In this document: positions 1-7,127 of the stretch, piece after piece
How positions within the stretch are numbered: position 1 is the first letter of the stretch
How the letters are laid out: each line of letters starts with the position of its first letter
Source of the DNA: Prochlorococcus sp. AG-442-M23
GTDB taxonomy: Bacteria; Cyanobacteriota; Cyanobacteriia; PCC-6307; Cyanobiaceae
Direction: 5' to 3'
NCBI GenBank assembly: GCA_003209655.1
Contig: QCPW01000002.1
Coordinates: forward strand, 155,904 to 219,903
DNA: 64,000 nt
Position numbers and translations under genes: made by a program
The notes under the pieces: generated by a model
What the model was told of the DNA's origin: nothing
The model's database searches: none
Seen by the model: the letters and a program-made list of their open reading frames with translations, nothing else

Positions 1-331
1 TGAATTTATTATTTCAAGTGATGATGTTGAATTTCATAAACCAAATCCTTTGCCTTATTTGAAGGCTATGAAATTGAGCGGTATAAGATCAAATAAATCT
101 GTAGTTTTTGAAGATTCTAGTAGCGGACTGAGATCATCATTAGCGGCTAATCTTCCTACTATTTATATTCCTTCAAATATACCTGGGTATATTGATAAAG
201 ATATAGATTTATATTGTTTTATAGATAGCTTGGGTAATGAAGATTGTAATTCTAATGTAATTAAAGGACCTAAACTAGATAGTCAATATGTTGATTCTGA
301 TTATCTAGAAAAATATTTATTGACAGTTTAA
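1..331 (+). CDS. HAD-superfamily hydrolase (CbbY/Gph type), C-terminal part
   Basis: The gene enters from the left edge of the window; the frame is open from base 2, so the TTG at 50 given by the ORF track is not its start. The visible part has the HKPNP.PY signature of HAD subfamily IA phosphatases (the motif III lysine region) and VFEDSSSGLRSS, the acidic motif IV that helps bind Mg2+. Such enzymes remove phosphate from small metabolites, often sugar phosphates. The substrate cannot be told from this fragment. It lies 7 bases before the next gene on the same strand, so the two are probably cotranscribed. Confidence 0.8.
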   Translation, partial: EFIISSDDVEFHKPNPLPYLKAMKLSGIRSNKSVVFEDSSSGLRSSLAANLPTIYIPSNIPGYIDKDIDLYCFIDSLGNEDCNSNVIKGPKLDSQYVDSDYLEKYLLTV

Positions 332-338
332 ATTTAAT

Positions 339-665
339 ATGCAAAAAACAAAATTCTCTAAAATAAATGATCAATTTAATAATTTATTGTTTGGTTTTTT
401 AAGTTCATCATGGAAATCAAAATCAATTAATATTATTTCAGTTTTGACAGGTTATTTTTTATTTGCAAACTTTGTTACTAAATTCATCTCTGAAGGTCGT
501 AATGAATTAATAATGGTTCCAATAATTATTTTAGTTATTGAATTAATAATTAGATTAAAGCCATCATCAAGTTCTAATTTATTTAATCTCTGGTCTGTAG
601 TTGATAAAGTTCGAATCGGAGCTACTTACGCTGTGATACTTGAAGCATTTAAATTAGGATCATAA
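339..665 (+). CDS. Ycf20-like (DUF565) membrane protein
   Basis: A 108-residue protein with two membrane segments (about residues 30-48 and 56-73) and the C-terminal motif RIGATYAVILEAFKLGS, which I recognise as the ending of the Ycf20/DUF565 family of cyanobacteria and plastids. In algae and plants Ycf20 has been linked to non-photochemical quenching, but its biochemical role is unknown. ATG start. It follows the HAD gene by 7 bases and converges on rpmF, from whose stop it is separated by 4 bases. Confidence 0.7.
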   Translation: MQKTKFSKINDQFNNLLFGFLSSSWKSKSINIISVLTGYFLFANFVTKFISEGRNELIMVPIIILVIELIIRLKPSSSSNLFNLWSVVDKVRIGATYAVILEAFKLGS

Positions 666-669
666 TCTG

Positions 670-843
670 TTATTCTTCACTTTCTTCCTCATCAATAGGA
701 TAAACAAACCCCTGTGCTTTGCCAGTTAAAACAGATTTGCCAAGTGAAATTGCTTTTTGTGCCGCCAAAGCTGCTTTACCTTTCCAAACAGCATGTCTAT
801 GATTTCTCTTGCTTCTTGATTTTTTCTTCTTTGGAACAGCCAT
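670..843 (-). CDS. rpmF: 50S ribosomal protein L32
   Basis: A 57-residue protein missed by the ORF track because it is short. It starts [20 protein letters not shown], the standard N-terminus of L32, a basic protein of the large ribosomal subunit. The C-terminal tail is acidic (IDEEESEE), which is common in cyanobacterial L32. The zinc-binding cysteines found in some bacterial L32 proteins are absent, so this is the cysteine-free form. It is transcribed divergently from the ftsH-like gene across a 135-base gap that must hold both promoters. Confidence 0.95.
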   Translation of the reverse strand: MAVPKKKKSRSKRNHRHAVWKGKAALAAQKAISLGKSVLTGKAQGFVYPIDEEESEE

Positions 844-978
844 ACTAATTTAATATTTCCATCTAATAATATAACCTTTCAATGGTTATCTCCCAAATAT
901 TTGAGTATATTTGTTTTAAATAAAGCAATTCTTAAACGTATCTTTTAGGCTTTATTTATTATATTTTTTTGAAGATAA

Positions 979-2733
979 GTGTTCTTTAAATCAAATTTCC
1001 CATATACGAATTCTAATACAAGCTATTCTGACCTCTTATTAGAAATAGATTCTGGTAACATCCAATCTATATATTTCTACCCTAGGAAGAGGGAAATTGA
1101 TGTTTTATACAAAAATGGAAAAAAAGAAAAAGTTCCTATTTTATATAACGATCAACTAATTCTTGAAAAAGCATCTGAAAATAATGTTGAATTAACTGTT
1201 AATAACAGTAGAAAAGAGTCAGCAACAGCTAACTCTTTTGCATCAATTGGGATTTTTTTGATTTTTGTAATAGCCATAGTTTTAATACTGAGAAGCACAT
1301 CAAAACTTGCTTCAAGAGCTTTAGGATTTGGTAAAAATAATGCTAAATTTGTAACTATTGATGATGTAGATACACGATTTGATGATGTTGCCGGAGTTCC
1401 TGAAGCTGCGGAAGAGTTAAAAGAAGTAATAAAATTTCTAAATGAACCAAAAAAATTTACAGATCTTGGTGCAAAAGTACCTAAAGGTGTTTTACTAATA
1501 GGTCCTCCTGGCACTGGTAAAACATTGTTAGCAAAGGCCATTGCTGGAGAATCAGGAGTTCCTTTTATATCAATAGCGGCATCAGAATTCGTTGAATTAT
1601 TTGTAGGTGTTGGAGCTAGTAGAGTAAGAGATTTATTTGCAAAAGCAAAAGATAAGTCTCCTTGTATAGTATTTATCGATGAAATTGACTCTATAGGTAG
1701 ACAAAGGGGTTCAGGGATTGGAGGAGGAAATGATGAAAGGGAACAAACCCTTAATCAGCTTCTAACAGAATTAGATGGTTTTGCAGATAATTCTGGAGTA
1801 ATAGTCATTGCTGCCACTAATAGACCTGATATATTGGATTCGGCACTTCTAAGACCAGGACGATTTGATAGAAAGATAGAAGTTATGTTGCCTGATTTGG
1901 AAGGTAGAAAAAAAATACTTTCAGTTCATTCTTTATCTAAACCGCTTTCAAAAAACGTAGATTTGGCCTATTGGGCTACAAGAACAGTAGGTTTTTCTGG
2001 TGCTGATCTAGCAAATTTAATGAATGAAAGTGCTATTCATTGCGCTAGAGATGAATCCAAATCAATTAGCAACTTTCACATAGAAAATGCTTTAGATAAG
2101 ATTAATCTCGGTTTAAGAACCTCAGTTATTTCCTCTCTAAATATGAAAAAAATAATTGCATATAATGAAGTTGGACGAGCTATTGTATCAGCTGTTAGAA
2201 ATGGTATTGATTCAGTAGATAAAATAACAATTCTTCCTAGATCTGGTTATTTAGGCGGATATACTAAAATCAATCCAGACGAAGAAATTGTTTCTACTGG
2301 ATTAATTTCAAAGAAACTGTTGTTAAATAAAATTGAAATAGCTTTGGCAGGTAGAGCTGCAGAAACAATAGTTTTTGGTAAAAATGAAATTACTCAATGT
2401 TCAGTTAATGATATATCTTATGCCACAAACATTGTTAGAGAAATGGTAACTAAATATGGATTTTCTATCATAGGTCCTGTATCTATTGCTGATAGCAACG
2501 ATATATTAATTGGGGATAATTTTGTAAGCAATAAATCAACGATAGCGGATAATACTTATTCCAAGATAGATCATGAAATTATTAAAATATCAAAAATTTC
2601 TCTTAATAATGCTATAAATATTGTCAGTAAAAACAGAATTTTATTAGATAAATTGGTTGATATTTTAATAAATAAAGAAACTATAGAGAATAATATTTTT
2701 AGAAAGTTAACATTTGATTTATTAAAAGTATGA
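979..2733 (+). CDS. ftsH: FtsH-like AAA ATPase with degenerate protease motif
   Basis: A 584-residue FtsH homologue. After an extracytoplasmic segment there is one membrane helix (about 89-106), then an intact AAA domain: Walker A GPPGTGKT at 175-182, Walker [10 protein letters not shown], and the second region of homology ending RPGRFDR. In the metalloprotease domain the zinc motif HEXXH is replaced by N396-EVG-R400, so both zinc histidines are lost, while the third ligand position keeps Asp478 (SVNDI). It is therefore expected to lack peptidase activity, like the FtsHi proteins of chloroplasts. The start is GTG directly after an in-frame TAA, and the usual first membrane helix of FtsH is absent from the frame. 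Possible roles are a chaperone/unfoldase or a partner of active FtsH hexamers. Confidence 0.88.
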   Translation: MFFKSNFPYTNSNTSYSDLLLEIDSGNIQSIYFYPRKREIDVLYKNGKKEKVPILYNDQLILEKASENNVELTVNNSRKESATANSFASIGIFLIFVIAIVLILRSTSKLASRALGFGKNNAKFVTIDDVDTRFDDVAGVPEAAEELKEVIKFLNEPKKFTDLGAKVPKGVLLIGPPGTGKTLLAKAIAGESGVPFISIAASEFVELFVGVGASRVRDLFAKAKDKSPCIVFIDEIDSIGRQRGSGIGGGNDEREQTLNQLLTELDGFADNSGVIVIAATNRPDILDSALLRPGRFDRKIEVMLPDLEGRKKILSVHSLSKPLSKNVDLAYWATRTVGFSGADLANLMNESAIHCARDESKSISNFHIENALDKINLGLRTSVISSLNMKKIIAYNEVGRAIVSAVRNGIDSVDKITILPRSGYLGGYTKINPDEEIVSTGLISKKLLLNKIEIALAGRAAETIVFGKNEITQCSVNDISYATNIVREMVTKYGFSIIGPVSIADSNDILIGDNFVSNKSTIADNTYSKIDHEIIKISKISLNNAINIVSKNRILLDKLVDILINKETIENNIFRKLTFDLLKV

Positions 2734-2784
2734 TTTATTAAAAGTATGATTTAATATCGTTAGATTATCTTAATCTTCTTTACT

Positions 2785-3543
2785 TTGATAATAAAAATTA
2801 GCCCAGTAAGACTATTAATATTTTGTTTATTAGTAATACTTTTTCCCTTGATTCAACATCAATGGCTAAATTTATATTTATTTGATAAAAATAATTTTAG
2901 TTTTTACAAGATTTTATATTATTTAAGTGGACTCATTTTCCCAACTCTTGTTTGTTTGGTCTCATTAGGTAAATTTTCAGTTTATAAATTTAGAAATAAT
3001 ATTATTAAAAGAAATAATAATGTTGGAGGACGAGTATTACTAATAATAACTTTAATTTCATTATTTACGCTTGCAACTCTTATTTCAATTTATATATTTT
3101 TTAATTTAAAATTATTTTTTAATCAAATTATCAACACAGATAAATATTTAATTGATTTAGGGATTACTAATTTGATTTTATTTTCAGCAATTATAACTAT
3201 TTTATTATTTTTTAAAAAAACAAAATTACTTATTAAAAAGATAATATTAGTGAATTTTTTTATGATTTCATTAATTATTTGGTATTCAAAAATTAATAAT
3301 ATTATATTTAATAATTTATTTATCTTTGATAATTTTTTAAAATTTGAGAATTATAATTTTATAAATATATTTTTTATACTTTCAATAGAAATATTTTACT
3401 ATTTATGGTCTTACATTTCAGATGGTTCACATTTGAGTGATTGGAGTATTCCTTTTCCCAATAAAGTTATACTCTCACCCTTTTTTAGAATTATATTTTT
3501 TTATTTAATGGTAATTATATATTATGCAATACTATCTTATTAG
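2785..3543 (+). CDS. Polytopic membrane protein of unknown function
   Basis: A 252-residue protein with about seven hydrophobic segments spread over its whole length, rich in Ile, Phe and Asn. I do not recognise the family. The ORF track uses a TTG at 2785; no Shine-Dalgarno site is evident, so the start is uncertain. It lies about 50 bases after the FtsH-like gene on the same strand, which makes cotranscription likely, and it ends 32 bases before the convergent peroxiredoxin gene. The C-terminal motif SYISDGSHLSDWS is the least hydrophobic, most specific-looking part. The function is not inferable from sequence alone. Confidence 0.7.
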   Translation: MIIKISPVRLLIFCLLVILFPLIQHQWLNLYLFDKNNFSFYKILYYLSGLIFPTLVCLVSLGKFSVYKFRNNIIKRNNNVGGRVLLIITLISLFTLATLISIYIFFNLKLFFNQIINTDKYLIDLGITNLILFSAIITILLFFKKTKLLIKKIILVNFFMISLIIWYSKINNIIFNNLFIFDNFLKFENYNFINIFFILSIEIFYYLWSYISDGSHLSDWSIPFPNKVILSPFFRIIFFYLMVIIYYAILSY

Positions 3544-3575
3544 ATAAAAAATTTAGATAAATTATCTATCAGTAC

Positions 3576-4160
3576 CTAAAGCGCAGAAAAATATTCTTTA
3601 CTACCTTTTGGATCTTCCAACATCGTTTTTTCTCCTGGAGTCCAGTTTGCAGGGCAGACCTCATCAGGATTAGCTGCTACATATTGATAACCTTGAAGTA
3701 TTCTTAGGGTCTCGTCAACATTTCGACCTACCGGCGCCTTGTTTACTGTAGTGTGCATTACAATTCCTTCAGGATTAATTAGAAATAAACCTCTGTCAGC
3801 TTCTCCATCATCATTAAGGACGTTATAAGCTAGGCAAATTTCTCTTTTTAAGTCTGATACCAATGGATAGTTAATCTCACCTATACCACCTTCATTTCTT
3901 GGTGTTTGTATCCATGCCAGATGGCAATGTTTACTATCTACAGATACTCCCAATATTTCTGTATTTAAGGTAGCAAATTTATCGTATTCATCACTAAAAG
4001 CTGTGATTTCGGTTGGACATACAAATGTAAAATCTAGTGGATAGAAAAATAATACAACCCACTTACCTCTATAAGCTGATAAGCTTATATCTTTGAATTC
4101 TTGATCATAAACTGCAGTAGCAGTAAAATCTGGTGCCTCTTGACCTACTCTTAAACTCAT
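3576..4160 (-). CDS. Typical 2-Cys peroxiredoxin (thioredoxin peroxidase)
   Basis: The enzyme reduces H2O2 and organic peroxides with electrons from thioredoxin. The peroxidatic Cys48 sits in FTFVCPTEI and the resolving Cys169 in EVCPANW, the arrangement of 2-Cys (AhpC/TSA) peroxiredoxins. The GGIG loop and the C-terminal YF motif (KEYFSAL) resemble the over-oxidation-sensitive eukaryotic and cyanobacterial type. The track ORF begins 17 residues earlier, but the family starts at [12 protein letters not shown], so I use the ATG at 4160, preceded by AGGATC on the coding strand; this gives 194 residues. In an oxygenic phototroph it protects against photosynthetic peroxide. Confidence 0.95.
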   Translation of the reverse strand: MSLRVGQEAPDFTATAVYDQEFKDISLSAYRGKWVVLFFYPLDFTFVCPTEITAFSDEYDKFATLNTEILGVSVDSKHCHLAWIQTPRNEGGIGEINYPLVSDLKREICLAYNVLNDDGEADRGLFLINPEGIVMHTTVNKAPVGRNVDETLRILQGYQYVAANPDEVCPANWTPGEKTMLEDPKGSKEYFSAL

Positions 4161-4267
4161 GGAAATTTTGATCCTATTTTGAATAAATTTTTTGGACTTT
4201 ACAGACCTCAAATTTTATTATAAATTTAACCTTAACAATATAGCAAGTAATTCTATAATCTGAATTT

Positions 4268-4384
4268 ATGAAATGGCATCATTCCTTAACAAGAAAATTT
4301 ACAATTATGAACTACAACAAATTAATAAAAAATCTAAAACGAGAATTAATTAAATACCCAATAAATAGAAATAGCGAAAAATAG
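4268..4384 (+). CDS. Very small basic hypothetical protein (38 aa)
   Basis: An ATG-initiated frame of 38 codons, MKWHHSLTRKFTIMNY..., rich in Lys, Arg and Asn with no membrane segment. It lies alone in the 327-base gap between the peroxiredoxin gene and the next small ORF. Its start resembles short basic ORFs often annotated in picocyanobacteria, but I cannot confirm homology. It may be a chance frame in AT-rich DNA. Confidence 0.35.
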   Translation: MKWHHSLTRKFTIMNYNKLIKNLKRELIKYPINRNSEK

Positions 4385-4486
4385 AATGATTAATAGTTAA
4401 ATTTGCATTTATTAATAACTTCAATATTTTTGTATTTTGTCTCCTATATTATCAATCAAATATTTTCTCAGGTATGAATAACAAGT

Positions 4487-4645
4487 ATGGCAAATTACAT
4501 AGAAAGATTAAAAGAAAAATTAAAAATTAAAAAATTTGACTCTGATCAGCCTTTAAATGCCTGGTTGTTCGTTTTAATATTAAATTTGGTCGGCTTTGCT
4601 GGATACTTTTATTTAAAAGTAAATGATATTAATTTAGGGGAATAA
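4487..4645 (+). CDS. Small single-span membrane protein (52 aa)
   Basis: A 52-residue frame too short for the ORF track: MANYIERLKEKLKIKKFDS followed by one hydrophobic helix (NAWLFVLILNLVGFAGYFYL) and a short polar tail. The basic N-terminal helix and the single span suggest a small inner- or thylakoid-membrane protein. An upstream ATG at 4474 is out of frame. It converges on the next gene with 9 bases between them. I recognise no family; the non-random composition and regular topology argue that it is coding. Confidence 0.6.
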   Translation: MANYIERLKEKLKIKKFDSDQPLNAWLFVLILNLVGFAGYFYLKVNDINLGE

Positions 4646-4654
4646 TTATTTATC

Positions 4655-4867
4655 TTATTTTTTTTTAATAGATCGATAAAAGTTTTTATACCTTTCAACT
4701 CTTGTTAAGTCTGGTAATGTCCAAATTAATTCATTCTCAAATGATGGTTCATACCATTCCTTAAATTCTTTTTTTATTGAATCATTATTTATATCAGAAA
4801 GTTTTTTTGATCTAATACTAAAGTGTTTTTTAATTACTTTTAAATTTTTATTAATATATTCTCTCAT
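4655..4867 (-). CDS. Small soluble hypothetical protein (70 aa)
   Basis: A 70-residue, highly charged protein with an aromatic motif in the middle (KEFKEWYEPSFENELIWTLPDL) and a basic C-terminus ending IKKK. No membrane segment or cysteine is seen. The Trp- and Pro-containing centre is unlikely in random AT-rich sequence, which supports coding. It follows the 56-residue ORF at 4923-5093 on the same strand with a 55-base gap, so the two may be cotranscribed. The family is unknown. Confidence 0.6.
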   Translation of the reverse strand: MREYINKNLKVIKKHFSIRSKKLSDINNDSIKKEFKEWYEPSFENELIWTLPDLTRVERYKNFYRSIKKK

Positions 4868-4922
4868 GGTATTTTTAAACCTTTATTAAATTTACCATTT
4901 AATAGGATATCTAATTACTTAA

Positions 4923-5093
4923 TTATACGTTCTGGACAGCATGGAATAATCCGAATGAGTATCCTCCGATTAAAACCCAACCCAATACACTTGAAATTAT
5001 AGTTGATCTCCTATTGTGTCTACGTAGAGCATTTTCGATCATTTCGTTAACTTCTTCTTTACTTATGTAATCTGAAGTTGATTTTTTTTTCAT
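4923..5093 (-). CDS. Small single-span membrane protein (56 aa)
   Basis: A 56-residue frame below the ORF-track threshold. It starts MKKKSTSDYISKEEVNEMIE, an amphipathic charged region, continues with ALRRHNRRS and ends in one hydrophobic segment (IISSVLGWVLIGGYSFGLF). The positive charges just before the span predict a cytoplasmic N-terminus. I looked for the chlorophyll-binding motif of high-light-inducible proteins (ExxNGRxAM) and it is absent. The coding strand has nine A residues immediately after the ATG, a tract prone to slippage. Unknown family. Confidence 0.6.
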   Translation of the reverse strand: MKKKSTSDYISKEEVNEMIENALRRHNRRSTIISSVLGWVLIGGYSFGLFHAVQNV

Positions 5094-5320
5094 AGAAATT
5101 TTTTTTTTTACGTTAAACGAAAAGTGATAAAATTGGGGTTTTAAATTTTTTATATATCTTTTAAAAGATAAATTTATGTCTTTATTTTTTTTTGAAAAGG
5201 TAAAAAATATTTTATTCTCATAATTGAATAATTTTCAAGATAAAACTAATTATTGATTTCAAAAATCGTAATTTATTCCTATTATAAAATCAAGTTAATC
5301 AACTAAAAGTGTTAATTTGA

Positions 5321-5488
5321 ATGAATGTTAATGATTCTTCAGTACTAGAGATTATTAATAGTATTATTGCTGCAGATAGATTAAATAAAAATCAAATTCT
5401 TCAATTAGTAAATTTAGCATCAGTTTCTAGTAACATTAAAGAATTAAAAGATAATTTGAAATGGGAAAAATACAAATCTAAATATTAA
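5321..5488 (+). CDS. Small soluble helical protein (55 aa)
   Basis: A 55-residue frame, MNVNDSSVLEIINSIIAADRLNKNQILQLVNLASVSS..., predicted to be mostly alpha-helical with no membrane segment. The well-spaced hydrophobic residues in two helices look like a genuine small domain. The 15 bases upstream carry AAGTGTTA, a partial match to the left half of the palindrome described for the RHH genes. Unknown function. Confidence 0.55.
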   Translation: MNVNDSSVLEIINSIIAADRLNKNQILQLVNLASVSSNIKELKDNLKWEKYKSKY

Positions 5489-5553
5489 ATAAATATAAAA
5501 AATCAAGGAACTCATGACAGAACTAAATATTATTAGATGGAAATCTTTTAGAT

Positions 5554-5709
5554 ATGCACCCTAAATCAATTAAAAATAAAGAATTTAAAAAATATGATTT
5601 TGAGAGTATGAAGCAATCAGATGATTGCGAGGTAAGTAAAGCTAGTAATGAGATAATGCTTGATAGATTTTATAATGGAAAAAGGATAGAATTTCCATTT
5701 TCAAAATAA
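5554..5709 (+). CDS. Very small hypothetical protein (51 aa)
   Basis: A 51-codon frame starting MHPKSIKNKEFKKYDFESMKQ and ending RFYNGKRIEFPFSK. Highly charged, soluble, with a single Cys (DDCEV). It lies 65 bases downstream of the 55-residue ORF on the same strand and could share its transcript. No family recognised; the coding call rests only on frame length and reasonable composition. Confidence 0.4.
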   Translation: MHPKSIKNKEFKKYDFESMKQSDDCEVSKASNEIMLDRFYNGKRIEFPFSK

Positions 5710-5722
5710 AATAAAATAATAT

Positions 5723-5872
5723 CTAAGTGTTATGAAGATTGTAAGAAGTTAAATAAAGGTTAGATTTTTTATCATTATCATTTGCTTTATTAAAAATAAG
5801 AATTGTTGAAATTACAATAATTAAAATAATTAATAAATCCCCAACGGTTACTCCTCTTTCTTTTAAATTCAT
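5723..5872 (-). CDS. Small single-span membrane protein (49 aa)
   Basis: A 49-residue frame: MNLKERGVTVGDLLIILIIVISTILIF, then a polar tail. The KERGVTVGDLL start superficially resembles a type IV prepilin N-terminus (GFTLIELL), but the conserved Glu at +5 is replaced by Asp one place off and the protein is far too short to be a pilin. I therefore call it only a single-span membrane protein. It lies 36 bases downstream of the 50-residue ORF at 5909-6061 on the same strand and may be cotranscribed with it. Confidence 0.55.
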   Translation of the reverse strand: MNLKERGVTVGDLLIILIIVISTILIFNKANDNDKKSNLYLTSYNLHNT

Positions 5873-5908
5873 AATCAAAATTAATTACTAGAATTATAGC
5901 CGAATCAT

Positions 5909-6061
5909 TTAAAAACTACTTTTTAGAATATCTTGAAGCCTAGTTCTTTTTACAATATTTTCTTCTTCCCATATACAAGTAGCTTCATCATTATTTATTG
6001 GCTTTGCTTCATAAGCTAAATACCATAGAAGCAATCCAACTGGAATTATTAAAATTTGCAT
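5909..6061 (-). CDS. Micro membrane protein, divergent partner of RHH regulator A (50 aa)
   Basis: A 50-residue frame, MQILIIPVGLLLWYLAYEAK followed by an acidic, basic-ended soluble tail (WEEENIVKRTRLQDIL). One hydrophobic segment lies at the extreme N-terminus. It is transcribed divergently from the RHH gene at 6130 across 68 bases that carry two operator palindromes. The end of its membrane segment (WYLAYEAK) matches that of the divergent partner of RHH gene B (GYLCYKSK), suggesting that both regulator and partner were duplicated together. Function unknown. Confidence 0.6.
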   Translation of the reverse strand: MQILIIPVGLLLWYLAYEAKPINNDEATCIWEEENIVKRTRLQDILKSSF

Positions 6062-6088
6062 TAAATTTATGTTGACTTAAATTTAATA

Positions 6089-6101
6089 TAGTGCAACACT
6101 A
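6089..6101. promoter_or_regulatory. Operator palindrome 1 of RHH gene A, fused to -10 box
   Basis: TAGTG-CAA-CACTA: a perfect 5-bp inverted repeat around a 3-bp centre. The probable -10 box TATAGT (6087-6092) runs into its left arm. Bound protein would block the promoter. A second site lies 22 bp downstream, two helical turns away. Confidence 0.65.
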
Positions 6102-6110
6102 AAAATACGC

Positions 6111-6123
6111 AAGTGTCACAATA
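6111..6123. promoter_or_regulatory. Operator palindrome 2 of RHH gene A
   Basis: AAGTG-TCA-CAATA, with the same 13-bp pattern as the site at 6089 (three-base centre, TG/CA at the inner arms). It ends 6 bases before the ATG of RHH gene A, so it occupies the ribosome-binding region; no Shine-Dalgarno sequence is present. Confidence 0.6.
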
Positions 6124-6129
6124 ATTTTT

Positions 6130-6492
6130 ATGCCCTCTAAAAGAAAAAGAATTGGTTTTCTACCACGTGCAGAGATTCAGAACATAATAGATCAAATTTG
6201 CGAACAAAATAAATTAAGTCAATCAAAAGTTACTGGTATTTTGGTTGAAGAAGGACTTTCTTCTAAGGGATTTTTAAATAATTCTATAAATAATAAATCA
6301 TATCAACTATCGAGTAATAATAAAGATTTATCATTAATTAGCGATGATAGTATCAATAATCAAAAGCGTAATGAAATTGATAAATTAACTTTAGATGAAA
6401 TTAATATAAAAGATGAGGTACAAATGATCAACGACTACATTGAGTTTAAATTTTTCAAAAATATAATGAAACAAAATAAAAAATTTGGCTGA
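6130..6492 (+). CDS. RHH (CopG/MetJ-fold) DNA-binding regulator A
   Basis: A 120-residue protein. Residues 5-45 (KRKRIGFLPRAEIQNIID...LSQSKVTGILVEEGL) match the ribbon-helix-helix pattern: a basic beta strand, helix 1, a turn with S-x-S-K and helix 2. These proteins dimerise and insert the strand in the major groove of short palindromes. It is about 58% identical over the first 50 residues to the protein at 7128-7508, and both end with a similar amphipathic helix (FKFFKNIM versus FLKFQEIM); the middle is low-complexity Ser/Asn-rich. Two palindromes sit in its promoter and one directly after its stop, which suggests autoregulation. Target genes beyond its neighbours are unknown. Confidence 0.8.
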   Translation: MPSKRKRIGFLPRAEIQNIIDQICEQNKLSQSKVTGILVEEGLSSKGFLNNSINNKSYQLSSNNKDLSLISDDSINNQKRNEIDKLTLDEINIKDEVQMINDYIEFKFFKNIMKQNKKFG

Positions 6493-6493
6493 A

Positions 6494-6506
6494 TAATGTC
6501 ACACTA
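6494..6506. promoter_or_regulatory. Operator-like palindrome after RHH gene A
   Basis: TAATG-TCA-CACTA, an imperfect copy (4 of 5 arm pairs) of the 13-bp operator. It begins 2 bases after the stop of RHH gene A. It is not next to a visible promoter, so it may be an auxiliary site for looping or a leftover of the duplication. Confidence 0.5.
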
Positions 6507-6728
6507 AATTATCTTTATAACTATAAAAGTTGAACACTCTACATAAAAAATCTATTATGGATACTTTTTCCCTAAATCAGTTAATATTTAGCTTGAGGGG
6601 TAGATTGAAAAACATCAATAGAATTATTAATTAATTTCATTCAAATTGTTGCTATATCTAAAATTTTTCTTTGAACTTCTTTTAAGTAAATCTTCTTATT
6701 TAAGTCAAAATAAAATACTTTGAAATAG

Positions 6729-6914
6729 CTACTTAATAAGTCTTTGCTTTTTTATATATTTTAAATATGGGGTTGCCCATTTGCCTAATGTAATTGTAAC
6801 TTTCCAATTATAAGGTTTTAGCTTTATCGAATTAGCTAATGGTTTTTTGTGAGGTAGATATGTCTGTATTAAATAAAGAGTTATATCTAATAGAGAGTTC
6901 TGATTATCTTTCAT
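6729..6914 (-). CDS. Small soluble hypothetical protein, second gene of divergent operon (61 aa)
   Basis: A 61-residue basic protein (MKDNQNSLLDITLYLIQTYLPHKK...KWATPYLKYIKKQRLIK) with Trp and Pro residues unusual for chance AT-rich frames. Its ATG overlaps the stop of the upstream micro membrane protein by one base (TAATG), the arrangement of translationally coupled genes. That overlap supports both reading frames. The family is unknown; the context makes it part of the leftward arm of module B, opposite the RHH regulator at 7128. Confidence 0.55.
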   Translation of the reverse strand: MKDNQNSLLDITLYLIQTYLPHKKPLANSIKLKPYNWKVTITLGKWATPYLKYIKKQRLIK

Positions 6915-7051
6915 TAGATAAATAAATCCTCAATACCTGAGTAATCTTCTCTTTCACTTGGTGCTTTATCGTTCATTTCATAGATGTCATCTTTTGATTT
7001 ATAACATAGATAGCCAAGTCCAATAAATAGAAAAGTAAATGAAATGATCAT
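6914..7051 (-). CDS. Micro membrane protein, divergent partner of RHH regulator B (45 aa)
   Basis: A 45-residue frame: an N-terminal hydrophobic segment (MIISFTFLFIGLGYLCYKSK) and an acidic soluble tail (APSEREDYSGIEDLFI). Same size, topology and membrane-exit motif (YLxYxxK) as the ORF at 5909-6061. It is transcribed divergently from RHH gene B across 76 bases carrying two operator palindromes and is coupled to the 61-residue ORF by a TAATG overlap. It could be an effector controlled by the regulator; function unknown. Confidence 0.6.
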   Translation of the reverse strand: MIISFTFLFIGLGYLCYKSKDDIYEMNDKAPSEREDYSGIEDLFI

Positions 7052-7077
7052 GATGTTTGGTTGACGGAAACTAAATA

Positions 7078-7090
7078 TAATGCAAAAATA
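7078..7090. promoter_or_regulatory. Operator-like palindrome 1 of RHH gene B, fused to -10 box
   Basis: TAATG-CAA-AAATA: the left arm and centre match the consensus, the right arm is degenerate. It lies exactly where site 1 lies in gene A, and the perfect -10 hexamer TATAAT (7076-7081) overlaps its left arm in the same register as TATAGT does there. Confidence 0.5.
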
Positions 7091-7099
7091 TTTGTAGTC

Positions 7100-7112
7100 A
7101 AGTGCAACACAT
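7100..7112. promoter_or_regulatory. Operator palindrome 2 of RHH gene B
   Basis: AAGTG-CAA-CACAT, separated by 9 bp from the preceding site (22 bp centre to centre), the same spacing as in front of gene A. It ends 15 bases before the ATG; a further GTTCAC half-site follows. Confidence 0.6.
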
Positions 7113-7127
7113 TGTTCACCTATTTAT

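Noticed and set aside
1152-1541. 129-residue antisense ORF inside the ftsH-like gene
   Set aside because: It lies fully inside a well-supported gene in another frame; a composition shadow, like the antisense ORFs in metH, dnaK, leuS, ribBA, pyk and the MacB permease.
4923-5093. High-light-inducible (Hli) protein
   Set aside because: The chlorophyll-binding ExxNGRxAM motif is absent from this and the other small membrane ORFs.
5723-5872. Type IV prepilin-like start in the 49-residue ORF
   Set aside because: KERGVTVGDLL lacks the conserved Glu at +5 and the protein is too short to form a pilin.
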